Assembly: GCF_014200675.1 (NCBI RefSeq)
Contig: NZ_JACHCI010000009.1
Coordinates: forward strand, 1 to 64,000
Reading direction: 5' to 3'
Length of the DNA: 64,000 nt
Source of the DNA: Janthinobacterium saanense
GTDB taxonomy: Bacteria > Pseudomonadota > Gammaproteobacteria > Burkholderiales > Burkholderiaceae_D
In this document: piece after piece, positions 29,325 through 38,535 of the stretch
Layout: every line of letters starts with the position of its first letter
Numbering within the stretch: position 1 is the stretch's first letter
Made by a program: the position numbers and the translations under genes
The notes under the pieces: generated by a model
Databases searched by the model: none
What the model was told of the DNA's origin: nothing
The model's input: only the letters and a program-made list of their open reading frames with translations

Positions 29325-29833
29325 ACCGTCCGCATTACATCCTGCTGCCGGTCAGCCCCCTGTTTATCGGTTTTTCCCTGCTGTGCGCATTTTTGCTGAA
29401 CCTGCTGCCGTGGGGGCAGACCGTCGGCGTGCCTGATTTCGTCGCAGTGGTGCTGGTCTTCTGGGGCATCCACCAGCCGCGCAAGGTTGGCATCGGCGTG
29501 GCGTTTTTCATGGGCCTGCTGATGGACGTGCACGACTCGACCCTGATGGGCGAGAATGCGCTGGCCTATACCTTGCTGTCCTACTTTGCCATCATGATGC
29601 ACCGCCGCGTGCTGTGGTTCCCCGTCATGACGCAAGCCTTGCACGTGCTGCCGCTGCTGCTGCTGACGCAGCTGCTGCAGATGGTGACGCGCCTGATCGT
29701 TTCCGGGCGCTTCCCCGGCTGGCTCAACTTCATCGAAAGCTTTGTCGCCGTGGTCCTGTGGCCGGTGGCGACCTGGATCTTGCTGGCGCCGCAGCGCCGT
29801 GCCGTGGACCGCGATCATAACCGGCCGATTTAA
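29321..29833 (+). CDS. mreD: rod shape-determining protein MreD
   Basis: A 170-residue integral membrane protein with about five hydrophobic segments, as expected for MreD, the membrane partner of MreC in the elongasome. The segments KVGIGVAFFMGLLMDVHDSTLMGENALAYTLL-like (about residues 56-86) carry the family's GLLxD...LG pattern. The start overlaps the mreC stop. mrdA begins 14 nt downstream. Confidence 0.93.
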   Translation: MNRPHYILLPVSPLFIGFSLLCAFLLNLLPWGQTVGVPDFVAVVLVFWGIHQPRKVGIGVAFFMGLLMDVHDSTLMGENALAYTLLSYFAIMMHRRVLWFPVMTQALHVLPLLLLTQLLQMVTRLIVSGRFPGWLNFIESFVAVVLWPVATWILLAPQRRAVDRDHNRPI

Positions 29834-29847
29834 GCGCCAGCCTCGCC

Positions 29848-31842
29848 ATGACTGAACTTAAGAATACCGAGCGCGAACTACATTTTTTCAGGATGCGCCT
29901 GACGGCCCTGGGCGGACTCGTCTTCATCTGCTTTTCGCTGCTGCTGGCGCGCTTCATCTGGCTGCAGGTGATCAAGCACGAAGATTATGCGACCAAGGCC
30001 GAGGATAACCGCATCTCGGTGGTGCCCATCGTGCCCACGCGTGGCCTGATCCTCGACCGTAATGGCGTGGTCCTGGCGCGCAATTATTCTGCCTATACGC
30101 TGGAAATCACGCCGTCGAAACTCAGTGCCAGTCTCGATTCCGTGATTGACGAGTTGTCGACCCTGATCCAGATCGACATCAAGGACCGCCGCCGTTTCAA
30201 GAAGCTGCTGGAAGAATCGAAGAACTTCGTCAGCGTGCCGCTGCGCACGCGCCTGAGCGATGAAGAGGTGGCCCGCTTCACGGCCCAGCGTTTCCGTTTC
30301 CCTGGCGTGGAAGTGCAAGCGCGTTTGTTCCGCCAGTATCCGATGGGCGAGATCGCCTCGCACGTGGTGGGTTTTATCGGCCGCATCAACCGCAACGAAG
30401 CCAAGGTGCTGGACGAAGGCGACGACGCCGCCAACTACAATGGCACCGACCATATCGGCAAGGAAGGACTGGAAAAAAGCTATGAAAAGCAGCTGCACGG
30501 CACCACCGGCTATGAAGAGGTGGAAGTGTCGGCCGGCGGGCGCGCCATGCGCACCCTGTCGCGCACGGCTGCCATCCCTGGCAGCAATCTGATCCTGTCG
30601 ATCGATATCGAGCTGCAAAAAGTGGTCGAGGAAGCGTTCGGTGAATGGCGTGGCGCGCTGGTGGCGATCGATCCGCAAACCGGCGATATCCTGGCCTATG
30701 TGTCAAAGCCCGGCTACGACCCCAACCTGTTCGTCGACGGCATCGACCAGCAAAGCTGGAACGAATTGAATACTTCGCTGGACCGGCCGATGGTGAACCG
30801 GCCGATTTCCGGCCTGTACGCGCCTGGCTCGACCTTCAAGCCCTTCATGGCGCTGGCCGCGCTGGAACTGGGCAAGCGCACGCCGTCGCAATCGATTTTT
30901 GACCCGGGCTTCCTGATGGTCGGCGGCCACAAGTTCCGCGACGACAAAGTCGGCGGCCACGGCACGGTGAATATGCACCGCTCGATCGTGGTGTCCTGTA
31001 ATACCTATTATTACAACCTGGGCGTCGATATGAGTATCGACTCTATCCACGACTTCATGGAGCCGTTCGGTTTTGGCGCCATTACCGGCATTGACCTGAG
31101 CGGCGAAAGCCGTGGCGTGCTGCCGTCGACGGCCTGGAAGCGCAATCGTTTCAAGAAAAATCCGGGCCAGCAAAAATGGTTTGCCGGCGACACCGTCTCG
31201 GTCAGCAACGGTTCTGGCTACAACTCGTACACGCCGCTGCAAATCGCCCACGCGGTGGCCAACCTGGCCAATAACGGCGTGGTGATGAAGCCGCATCTGG
31301 TCAAGATCATCGAAGATGGCGGCACCCACGCGCGTACGCTCACAGTGCCGAAGGAAAGCTATCGCATCCCGCTGAAGCAGGAAAACATCGATGTCATCAA
31401 AGCTGCGATGGTTGGTGTGACCAGCGAAGCGGAAGGCACGGCGTCGAAAGTGTTTGCTGGCGCCGGCTATACGGTGGGCGGCAAGACCGGTACCGCGCAG
31501 GTGATCGGGATACGCAAGAATGAGAAATACAACGCCAAGCTGATCGCCGAACGGCTGCGCGACAATGCCCTGTTTACCGCCTTCGCGCCGGCCGACAAGC
31601 CGCGTATCGCGATCGCCGTGGTCATCGAGAACGGCGGCTGGGGCGCTGGTGTGGCCGCGCCTATCGTACGCAAGGCGCTCGATTATTATTTACTCGGCAA
31701 GCGGCCAACGACCAAGGAAACTACCAAGGTTCCGAAGGAAGATGCTGACGAAGTGCAAACGGTGGAAGAGTTCAACGATGGCCAGGTCGCCGCCGGTGCA
31801 CCCAAGCCTAACCTTCCGCCGCCGCCGCACGCTCACGATTAA
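29848..31842 (+). CDS. mrdA: penicillin-binding protein 2 (peptidoglycan transpeptidase)
   Basis: A 664-residue class B PBP that crosslinks lateral-wall peptidoglycan with RodA. One N-terminal membrane segment (about residues 18-38), a pedestal/dimerisation domain, then the transpeptidase domain with Ser328 in PGSTFKPF (SxxK), the SCN motif in VVSCNTYYYN and Lys546 in GGKTGTAQV. The C-terminal 45 residues are Lys/Pro-rich and end HAHD. Directly followed by rodA, 12 nt apart. Confidence 0.96.
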   Translation: MTELKNTERELHFFRMRLTALGGLVFICFSLLLARFIWLQVIKHEDYATKAEDNRISVVPIVPTRGLILDRNGVVLARNYSAYTLEITPSKLSASLDSVIDELSTLIQIDIKDRRRFKKLLEESKNFVSVPLRTRLSDEEVARFTAQRFRFPGVEVQARLFRQYPMGEIASHVVGFIGRINRNEAKVLDEGDDAANYNGTDHIGKEGLEKSYEKQLHGTTGYEEVEVSAGGRAMRTLSRTAAIPGSNLILSIDIELQKVVEEAFGEWRGALVAIDPQTGDILAYVSKPGYDPNLFVDGIDQQSWNELNTSLDRPMVNRPISGLYAPGSTFKPFMALAALELGKRTPSQSIFDPGFLMVGGHKFRDDKVGGHGTVNMHRSIVVSCNTYYYNLGVDMSIDSIHDFMEPFGFGAITGIDLSGESRGVLPSTAWKRNRFKKNPGQQKWFAGDTVSVSNGSGYNSYTPLQIAHAVANLANNGVVMKPHLVKIIEDGGTHARTLTVPKESYRIPLKQENIDVIKAAMVGVTSEAEGTASKVFAGAGYTVGGKTGTAQVIGIRKNEKYNAKLIAERLRDNALFTAFAPADKPRIAIAVVIENGGWGAGVAAPIVRKALDYYLLGKRPTTKETTKVPKEDADEVQTVEEFNDGQVAAGAPKPNLPPPPHAHD

Positions 31843-31854
31843 GGAAACCGCCGC

Positions 31855-32970
31855 ATGTCTATCAATGAGAGGCGCTCGCTGTGGCGGCGCGCCAAGCCCT
31901 ATCTGATGGTGTTCGACCTGCCGCTCATGCTGATCATCCTGATGCTGCTGGCGACCAGCCTCGTGACGCTGTACTCCGCCAGTATCGGCATCCCCGGCAA
32001 GATCGAAGACCACCTGCGCAATATCCTGCTGTGCTTTTTCGTGATGTGGCTGGCGGCCAATGTGACGCCGCAAATGTTGATGCGCATCGCCGTGCCTGCC
32101 TATACGATATCGGTGCTGCTGCTGGTGGCCGTGGCCCTGTTCGGCACCATCAAGCTCGGTGCGCGGCGCTGGCTGCATATCGGCGTGATCGATATCCAGC
32201 CGTCCGAATTCCTGAAGATTGCCTCGCCGCTGATGCTGGCCTGGTTTTTCCAGCACAGCGCCGGCGCGCTGCGCTGGAAGTCCTTTGTCGTGGCAGCCGT
32301 ATTGCTGCTGGTGCCGGTCTACCTGATTGCGCGCCAGCCCGACCTGGGCACGGCGCTGCTGGTGGTGGCGGCTGGTTTTGCCGTGATTTTTCTGGCCGGC
32401 CTGTCGTGGAAAGTCATGGCGGGTTTGCTGCTGGCCGTGGTATGCAGCCTGCCCATCGTCTGGTCGCACCTGCATGACTACCAGCGCGACCGCGTGATGA
32501 TGCTGATCGATCCGACCAAGGACCCGCTGGGCAAGGGCTTCCATATCATCCAGTCCATCATCGCGATTGGTTCGGGCGGCATGACGGGCAAGGGCTGGAC
32601 GCATGGCACGCAAGCTCACCTGGAATTTGTCCCGGAACGCACGACCGACTTCATTTTCGCCGTGTACTCGGAAGAGTTCGGGCTGATCGGCAACCTGATC
32701 CTGATGTTGATGTATCTGCTGCTGATAGGACGCTGCATGATGATCGCCGCCAACGCGCCCAGCTTTTTCACGCGTCTGCTGGCGGGCGCCCTGACCATGA
32801 TTTTCTTTACCTACGCTTTTGTGAACATGGGCATGGTCAGCGGCATTGTGCCGGTGGTCGGCGTGCCGCTGCCTTTCCTCAGCTACGGCGGCACCGCGCT
32901 GCTGACCTTGGGCGTGGCCGCTGGTATCCTGATGAGCATACAGCGCCACCGCAAGCTGGTGCAGACCTGA
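31855..32970 (+). CDS. rodA: rod-shape SEDS glycosyltransferase RodA
   Basis: A 371-residue SEDS-family polytopic protein with about ten membrane segments, polymerising lipid II in the elongasome. SEDS signatures: GARRWLHIGVIDIQPSEF near residue 100-118, LIARQPDLGTALL with the functional Asp in the middle, and VPLPFLSYGGTAL near the C-terminus. Partner of the preceding PBP2. Confidence 0.96.
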   Translation: MSINERRSLWRRAKPYLMVFDLPLMLIILMLLATSLVTLYSASIGIPGKIEDHLRNILLCFFVMWLAANVTPQMLMRIAVPAYTISVLLLVAVALFGTIKLGARRWLHIGVIDIQPSEFLKIASPLMLAWFFQHSAGALRWKSFVVAAVLLLVPVYLIARQPDLGTALLVVAAGFAVIFLAGLSWKVMAGLLLAVVCSLPIVWSHLHDYQRDRVMMLIDPTKDPLGKGFHIIQSIIAIGSGGMTGKGWTHGTQAHLEFVPERTTDFIFAVYSEEFGLIGNLILMLMYLLLIGRCMMIAANAPSFFTRLLAGALTMIFFTYAFVNMGMVSGIVPVVGVPLPFLSYGGTALLTLGVAAGILMSIQRHRKLVQT

Positions 32971-33006
32971 TGGCCGGCGGGCCGGAAAAACAATGAGGAC
33001 ATGCCC

Positions 33007-34041
33007 ATGAATCGAAGTACTATCCGAAACGCTGCCACAGTGTTGTCCGTGCTGGTATTGACCGCCTGCGGCACCACGCCGCAAAAGTCATCCAATGTGC
33101 CGCTGCCGCCTTCTGGCGGCAAGGTCAAGGTGCCTGTGCGCCAGGATCCCACCTTGCCGGCGCTGCCGGCGGCAGGTTCGGGCCGTGGCGGTTATTACAA
33201 GGACGACGGCCCTGGCGACAATCCGCCGGCCAACCTGCGCGACGTGCCCGATGCGGAAGTGCGCAATGAACCGTATTCGACGCGCGCCAACCGTCCGTAT
33301 GTCGTCTTCGGCAAAACCTATACGCCGATGACCGACAACCAGCCGTTTACCCAGCGCGGCACGGGTACCTGGTATGGCAAGAAATTCCATGGCCAGCGCA
33401 CCTCGTCGGGCGAAATCTACGATATGTACAAGATGACGGCGGCCCATCCGACTTTGCCGATCCCCTCGTATGCGCGCGTGACCAGCACCGAGAGCGGCGA
33501 GCAGGTGATCGTGCGCATCAATGACCGGGGTCCCTTCCACGCTACGCGCGTGATCGACGTGTCGTACACGGCGGCGCTGAAACTGGGCTTTTTGGGCAAG
33601 GGTAGCCACGAGGTGATCGTCGAGCGTTTGCTGCCGGCCGATATCGATGCGATTCTGGCGTCGCGTGCGGCGCCCAAGCCGGCGCCTTTGACGCCGTCGG
33701 TGGTGGCCATTTCCATCGATACGCCACCCGAGACCAGCGCCGTAATGCAGCCTGAAGTCACGGCGCAGGCGGTCGATGCGACCGTTGCCGCGCCCGCGCC
33801 GGCCGCCCTGGCCAGCGGTTTTTATCTGCAGCTGGGTGCTTATTCGCGCGCCGACAATGCGGAAACGGGACGCACCTTGCTGGCGCCGTATGCATCCAGC
33901 CTGGGCAAGCTTGAAGTGGTGCCGGCCGGCCCCTTGTTCCGTTTGTATGGCGGACCATTCGCCAGCCGCGCCGATGCGGCACGGGCGGCAGCCAGCTTGC
34001 CGGCATCGGCCGGCGTCAAGCCTATCGTGATACAACGCTAA
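33007..34041 (+). CDS. rlpA: septal ring lytic transglycosylase RlpA family lipoprotein
   Basis: A 344-residue lipoprotein: lipobox LTAC (Cys21), a low-complexity region, the RlpA double-psi beta-barrel (GTGTWYGKKFHGQRTSSGE to VIVRINDRGPF, about residues 118-200) and a C-terminal SPOR domain (LQLGAYSRADNAETGR onward) that binds denuded glycan at the septum. The ATG at 33007 has AGGA at a better distance than the in-frame ATG at 33001. Downstream of rodA by 36 nt. It ends 3 bp from the convergent SPOR gene. Confidence 0.94.
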   Translation: MNRSTIRNAATVLSVLVLTACGTTPQKSSNVPLPPSGGKVKVPVRQDPTLPALPAAGSGRGGYYKDDGPGDNPPANLRDVPDAEVRNEPYSTRANRPYVVFGKTYTPMTDNQPFTQRGTGTWYGKKFHGQRTSSGEIYDMYKMTAAHPTLPIPSYARVTSTESGEQVIVRINDRGPFHATRVIDVSYTAALKLGFLGKGSHEVIVERLLPADIDAILASRAAPKPAPLTPSVVAISIDTPPETSAVMQPEVTAQAVDATVAAPAPAALASGFYLQLGAYSRADNAETGRTLLAPYASSLGKLEVVPAGPLFRLYGGPFASRADAARAAASLPASAGVKPIVIQR

Positions 34042-34044
34042 TTG

Positions 34045-34734
34045 TTATTTGCAGCTGCGAAGTTCCTGCTCCGGGAACTTCGCCTTGATCTCGACCAGGC
34101 GCGCATGCGTGGCCGCATCGAGGTCGCGGAACTGGTAGGACAGCTGTTTGCTGGCACTGTAGCGGGGACCGACGCGGGCGCTGTGCACGCCCCGTTTATT
34201 GAGCGCCGCCAGCTGGCTTTGCGCGCTGTCTTCTGATTTGAAAACGCCCAGTGAAATCCCCCAGCGCATGGGACTGCCTTCACCCATGACGAAGTAATTC
34301 GTCACGCCCAGCTGTTTCAATTCACCGGCCTTGCGGTCGGCGCCTTCCTTGCTGCCTTGCGACGGAATGTAGACCATATAGCTGGAAATCTCCTGGCCCG
34401 GCACATTGCGGCGCGACTGGCGGTCGCCCAGTGCCAGCGCGTCCAGTTGCGCTTCGAAACGACGCCCATCGGCCAGCAAGAAGCTGCCCACTTCGGTGCA
34501 GGCGTAGCTTTGCGGCGCGTTTGCTGCGGCCGGCGTTTCTGGCGCAGCGGCGGGCGGCGTGACGATCGCTTGCGCCTGCACTTCGCTCAGCAGCTTGAGC
34601 TTGTCGGCCTGGAGCTGGGCTTGCAGGCGCGCCGGTTCGCGCGTCTCGCTGCGAAAACTGCCCAGATAGCCCTGGCCGATGGCCAGTACCAGCAGGTTGA
34701 TGGCGGCCAGCAGCCAGAAGACGAATTTCAGCAT
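34045..34734 (-). CDS. membrane-anchored SPOR-domain protein
   Basis: A 229-residue protein with one N-terminal membrane segment (MLKFVFWLLAAINLLVLAIG), a Pro/Ala-rich linker and a SPOR-like domain beginning about residue 115 (SYMVYIPSQGSKEGADRKAGELKQLGVT) with the WGISLGVFKSEDSAQ second half. SPOR domains bind septal peptidoglycan. AAGGAGAG precedes the ATG. It starts 7 nt inside the end of coaX and the pair is common in Burkholderiales. Division role is inferred from the domain. Confidence 0.87.
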   Translation of the reverse strand: MLKFVFWLLAAINLLVLAIGQGYLGSFRSETREPARLQAQLQADKLKLLSEVQAQAIVTPPAAAPETPAAANAPQSYACTEVGSFLLADGRRFEAQLDALALGDRQSRRNVPGQEISSYMVYIPSQGSKEGADRKAGELKQLGVTNYFVMGEGSPMRWGISLGVFKSEDSAQSQLAALNKRGVHSARVGPRYSASKQLSYQFRDLDAATHARLVEIKAKFPEQELRSCK

Positions 34735-35471
34735 GCCTGCTCTCCTTGATAACCCGCCTGCGCGGCCGTTTGCAAACCGTGCATGACGATATTGTCCACC
34801 AGCTGGAACGGGATGGAAAGCGCCAGCGCGATGCGCGGTGCGGCGCCGCCCGACAGCAAACAAGCCGTGGCGCCATGCATGCGCACGGCCCGCTCGATGG
34901 CGCCCGCCTGGGCAGCCAGGCAGCCACTGAGGATGGCGTCATCGGTGTTATTGGCAAAGCCGGTTGGCGCGCTGCTGCCGTCGCCGATCTGCGGCAGTTG
35001 CGCCGTATTGCGCGCTAGCGAGCTGGCCATCAGGCCCAGGCCGGGCAAGATCATCCCGCCCAGGAAAACGCCGTCAGCGGTGACGGCGTCTATCGTGGTG
35101 GCGGTGCCGCAATTGGCGACGATGGCGGCCTGGCCTGGCGCCAGCGCGTGCGCGGCGATGGCGGCGGCGAAACGGTCGCAGCCCAGTTGTGACGGGTCGC
35201 GGTAAGCGTTGACGACGCCGGCCAGCCGGGGCAGCGAAGCGAACAGCCGCGCTGTCACCGGCAGCATGGCTTGCAGGCGCGCGGCGATGGCCGCTCCCGC
35301 TACATTCGACAGCAGCACTTGCGAGATGTCCAGGCTGGCCCACGCTGCTTGTAATGTGTCGAGCTGTATATGCGCCACGGCGCCGCTGGCCAGCCAGGCG
35401 CCGGGCGCACTGTCAGGGGAAACCAGGGCCCATTTGATGCGCGTATTGCCGGCGTCGATCAACAGCAGCAT
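34728..35471 (-). CDS. coaX: type III pantothenate kinase
   Basis: A 247-residue CoaX, the ATP-dependent first enzyme of CoA synthesis that is unrelated to E. coli CoaA. Motifs: the N-terminal phosphate loop LLIDAGNTRIKWAL, GCDRFAAAIAAH in the middle, and NCGTATTIDAVTADGVFLGG. It overlaps the downstream SPOR gene by 7 nt and begins 3 nt after the birA stop, so birA-coaX-SPOR is one operon. Confidence 0.95.
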   Translation of the reverse strand: MLLLIDAGNTRIKWALVSPDSAPGAWLASGAVAHIQLDTLQAAWASLDISQVLLSNVAGAAIAARLQAMLPVTARLFASLPRLAGVVNAYRDPSQLGCDRFAAAIAAHALAPGQAAIVANCGTATTIDAVTADGVFLGGMILPGLGLMASSLARNTAQLPQIGDGSSAPTGFANNTDDAILSGCLAAQAGAIERAVRMHGATACLLSGGAAPRIALALSIPFQLVDNIVMHGLQTAAQAGYQGEQAC

Positions 35472-35474
35472 GGC

Positions 35475-36266
35475 TTACTCCTGGCCCAGGCGCAGCGAGA
35501 TATCGCCGGACATGATTTCGACCAGACCCGCGTCGGTACGCAGCAGCAGGCGGCCCAGATGATCGACCCCGCTGGCGAGACCTTGCTGCAGCAGCTGGCC
35601 ATTGTCGAGGATTTTGACATGCTGCCCCTGCCAGGCGTGCAGGGCGTTCCAGCGCTCCGTAAACGGCGCAAAGCCCGTATCGTCGAATTCGGCCAGCACG
35701 CCAGCCAGGCGGCTGAGCAAGGCTGCCACCAGGGTGTTGCGTTCCATCTGCGCCAGCCAGGGTACGGCCGATACGCTGCGCCCGATCTGCTGTTCCAGCG
35801 CATCGGGCATCAGCAGATTGATGCCGCAGCCGATCACCGCCCATACGCCATCGGGCGTTTGCTGCGATTCGACCAGGATGCCGGCCAGCTTGCTGCCATC
35901 CTTCATCAAGTCATTCGGCCATTTCAATTGCACCGGCACGCCCAGTCCACTCATGGTTTCCGCCAGCGCTACGCCGACGGCCAGCGGCAAGCCGACCAGC
36001 TGATGCAGCGGCGCCTTGAAGCGCCAGGCCAGTGAAAACATCAGGGTGGCGTCGGGCTGCGACAGCCATGGACGGCCGGCGCGGCCACGGCCTGCCGTTT
36101 GCTGGCCGGCGATGCGCAAGGTAGGGCCGGGCAGGGTGGCGCAGCGGGCCAGCAGGTCGGCATTGGTGGAGCCGGTTTCATCGACTACTTCGATGGCTAC
36201 GTGGGCGGCGCCGGTGGCGCAGTGCGCGCTAATGGCTGCGCTGGTCAGGTCAGTATGCTTGGTCAT
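35475..36266 (-). CDS. birA: biotin--[acetyl-CoA-carboxylase] ligase
   Basis: A 263-residue biotin protein ligase attaching biotin to acetyl-CoA carboxylase. ETGSTN (substrate entry), GQQTAGRGRAGRPWLS (biotinyl-AMP loop) and LKWPNDLM are present, and the C-terminal SH3-like domain is complete. It lacks the N-terminal HTH of E. coli BirA, so it is a monofunctional class I ligase that does not repress biotin genes itself. Next to coaX, linking two cofactor enzymes. Confidence 0.94.
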   Translation of the reverse strand: MTKHTDLTSAAISAHCATGAAHVAIEVVDETGSTNADLLARCATLPGPTLRIAGQQTAGRGRAGRPWLSQPDATLMFSLAWRFKAPLHQLVGLPLAVGVALAETMSGLGVPVQLKWPNDLMKDGSKLAGILVESQQTPDGVWAVIGCGINLLMPDALEQQIGRSVSAVPWLAQMERNTLVAALLSRLAGVLAEFDDTGFAPFTERWNALHAWQGQHVKILDNGQLLQQGLASGVDHLGRLLLRTDAGLVEIMSGDISLRLGQE

Positions 36267-36270
36267 GGTG

Positions 36271-37053
36271 TCAGGTATTACGGGTGTTCGTCTGGCGTGC
36301 CTTGTGCGGCGCGTTGGCGAAGGCCAGGTCGTAGAGCGTATTGGGCAGCGCGCGCAGCAGCTTGGCGACGATGCCCATCTGCCACGGGATCACGCGGTAG
36401 CTGTCGCCGTCGGCAATGGCGCGCGCGGCGCGGGCGGCGAATTTTTCAGCCGGCATCAAGAAGGGCATGCGGTAGGCGTTGTGGCGCGTCATGGGCGTGT
36501 CGATATAGCCGGGCGTGATGGTGACGACCCGGATGCCGGCCGGTTTCAATTCCAGGCGCAGCGATTCGCAGTAGCTGATCACGGCCGCTTTCGAGGCGCT
36601 ATAGGCTTCGGCGCCGGGCAGGCCACGGATGCCGGCCACGCTGGCGATGCCCACCAGGCGGCCGTTGCCCTGGGCTTTCATGGGGGCGATAAAGGGGGCG
36701 AAGGTGGCGACGGTGGCCGTGACGTTGATGGCCATCAGCCTGGCAAATGCGTCCAGGTCTTCCGCATGTTCGCTCAAGGTACCGTAGGAAACGCCGGCGC
36801 TGGCGATGACGACGTCGATGCGGCCCGCATGCTGCAGAAAATCCCCGGCTGCCGCTTGCAGGGCTGCGTGGTCGCAGACATCGACGGCGTAGGCGCGGTG
36901 CAGTTCAGGCTGGGGCAGGGAGGCGATCAGTTGGGCCAGGCTTTCGCCACGGCGGGCCAGCAGGCCCAGCCGGGCGCCCTGGCGCGCGTACTGCAGCGCT
37001 AGGGCGGCGCCCAGTCCGCTCGACGCGCCGGTGATGAATACGCTGGCGTGCAT
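36271..37053 (-). CDS. short-chain dehydrogenase/reductase
   Basis: A 260-residue SDR. TGASSGLGAALA is the cofactor loop (TGxxxGxG), VIASAG the central strand, and Ser in GIASVAGI with Tyr/Lys in AYSASKAAVI the catalytic set. It belongs to the DltE/YdfG-like broad group; substrate unknown. The ATG at 37053 starts at the Rossmann strand; a GTG twelve bases upstream is an alternative. Lies between dsbA and birA on the minus strand. Confidence 0.88.
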   Translation of the reverse strand: MHASVFITGASSGLGAALALQYARQGARLGLLARRGESLAQLIASLPQPELHRAYAVDVCDHAALQAAAGDFLQHAGRIDVVIASAGVSYGTLSEHAEDLDAFARLMAINVTATVATFAPFIAPMKAQGNGRLVGIASVAGIRGLPGAEAYSASKAAVISYCESLRLELKPAGIRVVTITPGYIDTPMTRHNAYRMPFLMPAEKFAARAARAIADGDSYRVIPWQMGIVAKLLRALPNTLYDLAFANAPHKARQTNTRNT

Positions 37054-37099
37054 CAGGCGATGCACGCCGGATGGCGGCGCGCCAGGGAGGTGTACATGC

Positions 37100-37771
37100 T
37101 TATTTCTTTTCCGCTTTGGCTTTCGCCACCAGGATATCCATCACGGTCAAGGCCTGGGTGTTCAGCTGCTCTTCATTCTGCGCGGTCTTGCTGCCCTGGT
37201 CGGCTTGTGACGGCGAAGTGATGTAGCGGCCATCGATGGCGATCATGGGCCAGAAGGTGACGTTATACGCCTGCATCATGGCATCGGCGTGGCGGATGCG
37301 GCCCGAGATACCCATCGAGCGGTAAGTGTCGATGAATTTCTGGCGGTCGACGCCCTGTTTGGTGATGAAGTCGAATACGGCATCATCGGTGTTCAGGCGG
37401 TTGCGCTCCACGTGCATGGCCTGGAATACCTTGGTGTGCAGCTTGTCGACCAGACCCATGGCTTGCAGGGTGAAGAACAAACGCTGTTGCGGCGCCACGC
37501 TTTCATCGCGCGACACGTGCACGCGCTTGAAGACGATGTTGTCGCCCTGTTTCTTGACCCAGGCCGACAGTTGTGGTTCGAGCGCATTGCAATGCGGGCA
37601 GTAGTAGGCGAAAAACTCCGTTACTTCGACCTTCTTGCCTGCATCCGTAGGCTGCGGCGTGGCCAGGGTGTCATACTCGACGCCGTTTTTCGGATTGGAC
37701 GGCGAGGCATGGGCGCCCAGGGCGGCGCTGCACAGGGCGGCGGCGAGCAAGACTTTGTTCAGAAAACGCAT
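37100..37771 (-). CDS. dsbA: thiol:disulfide interchange protein DsbA
   Basis: A 223-residue periplasmic oxidoreductase introducing disulfides into exported proteins. Signal peptide with cleavage near AHASP (about residue 23), then the thioredoxin fold with active site Cys58-Pro-His-Cys61 in FAYYCPHCNAL and the cis-Pro region near the C-terminus. Full family length. Between a SPOR protein and an SDR, the usual Burkholderiales order after argS. Confidence 0.95.
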   Translation of the reverse strand: MRFLNKVLLAAALCSAALGAHASPSNPKNGVEYDTLATPQPTDAGKKVEVTEFFAYYCPHCNALEPQLSAWVKKQGDNIVFKRVHVSRDESVAPQQRLFFTLQAMGLVDKLHTKVFQAMHVERNRLNTDDAVFDFITKQGVDRQKFIDTYRSMGISGRIRHADAMMQAYNVTFWPMIAIDGRYITSPSQADQGSKTAQNEEQLNTQALTVMDILVAKAKAEKK

Positions 37772-37780
37772 GCTGATTCC

Positions 37781-38515
37781 TTATTTTTGGTTACGAACGA
37801 CGGCGACATCGACGCCGTTTTCAGAGAGCTTGGTGCGCGCGCGGTTCATTGCATCGACCTGGTTGAAGGGGCCGATGCGTACGCGGTGCAGCACGCCGTT
37901 ATCGGTGCTGCGGTCGCTGATGGCCGCTTCAAAGCCCAGCAAGGCCAGTTTGCCGCGCGTGCTTTCGGCGTCTGCCATATTCTGGAAGGCGCCAGCCTGC
38001 AGATAATAAATCCATTTGTCGCTGGCTGCATCGGCTGCCCTGGTTTCTGCTTTTGCCTGTGGCGCAGGCGCGGCGGCAGGCGTTTTCGGCGCCGGCTTGT
38101 CTTTCAGGGTGCCGATCAGTTCCTGCAGCGGATCTGCCGGTGGTGCCTTGGGTACAGCCGCTGCCGCTGCCGGTACGGCAGGCGCTGGCGTGGCCGGCTG
38201 CGCGCCTGGCGTGGCAATTTCGCGCGGCTCTTTCGAGAAGTCGCGCGCCGCCTCCTTGGCTGCTTCCTTGTTGCCATACATCGGCTTGTTCGGGTCGGCG
38301 ATCTGGCCGGCCGTCGGTTCGGTCGATTTACCGGCCTTGCCGCCCGACTTGTCGGTGAAGGGCGAAGCGCCCTTGGTGATCATCAGGGCGACCACCACGG
38401 CGATGCCCAGGCCGACGACCAGGCCGATGATGATGCCGACCAGGGTGTTGCCCTGCTGGCGGCGGGCAGGAGAGAAACGGGAAGCGCGAAGGGAGGCAGA
38501 GGCGGCGTGGTTCAT
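37781..38515 (-). CDS. FtsN-like SPOR-domain membrane protein
   Basis: A 244-residue bitopic protein: short basic cytoplasmic start, one membrane segment (GIIIGLVVGLGIAVVVALMI, about residues 27-46), a long Ala/Pro/Lys linker (47-165) and a C-terminal SPOR domain (IYYLQAGAFQNMADAEST onward). This is the architecture of FtsN, the late division protein, and argS-linked SPOR proteins are the usual FtsN candidates in betaproteobacteria. Identity with FtsN is inferred. It follows argS by 20 nt. Confidence 0.88.
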   Translation of the reverse strand: MNHAASASLRASRFSPARRQQGNTLVGIIIGLVVGLGIAVVVALMITKGASPFTDKSGGKAGKSTEPTAGQIADPNKPMYGNKEAAKEAARDFSKEPREIATPGAQPATPAPAVPAAAAAVPKAPPADPLQELIGTLKDKPAPKTPAAAPAPQAKAETRAADAASDKWIYYLQAGAFQNMADAESTRGKLALLGFEAAISDRSTDNGVLHRVRIGPFNQVDAMNRARTKLSENGVDVAVVRNQK

Positions 38516-38535
38516 TGGCGGTTAGACTTTCGCGA

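Noticed and set aside
31690-33084. 464-residue antisense frame over rodA
   Set aside because: No motifs, and RodA is unambiguous on the other strand.
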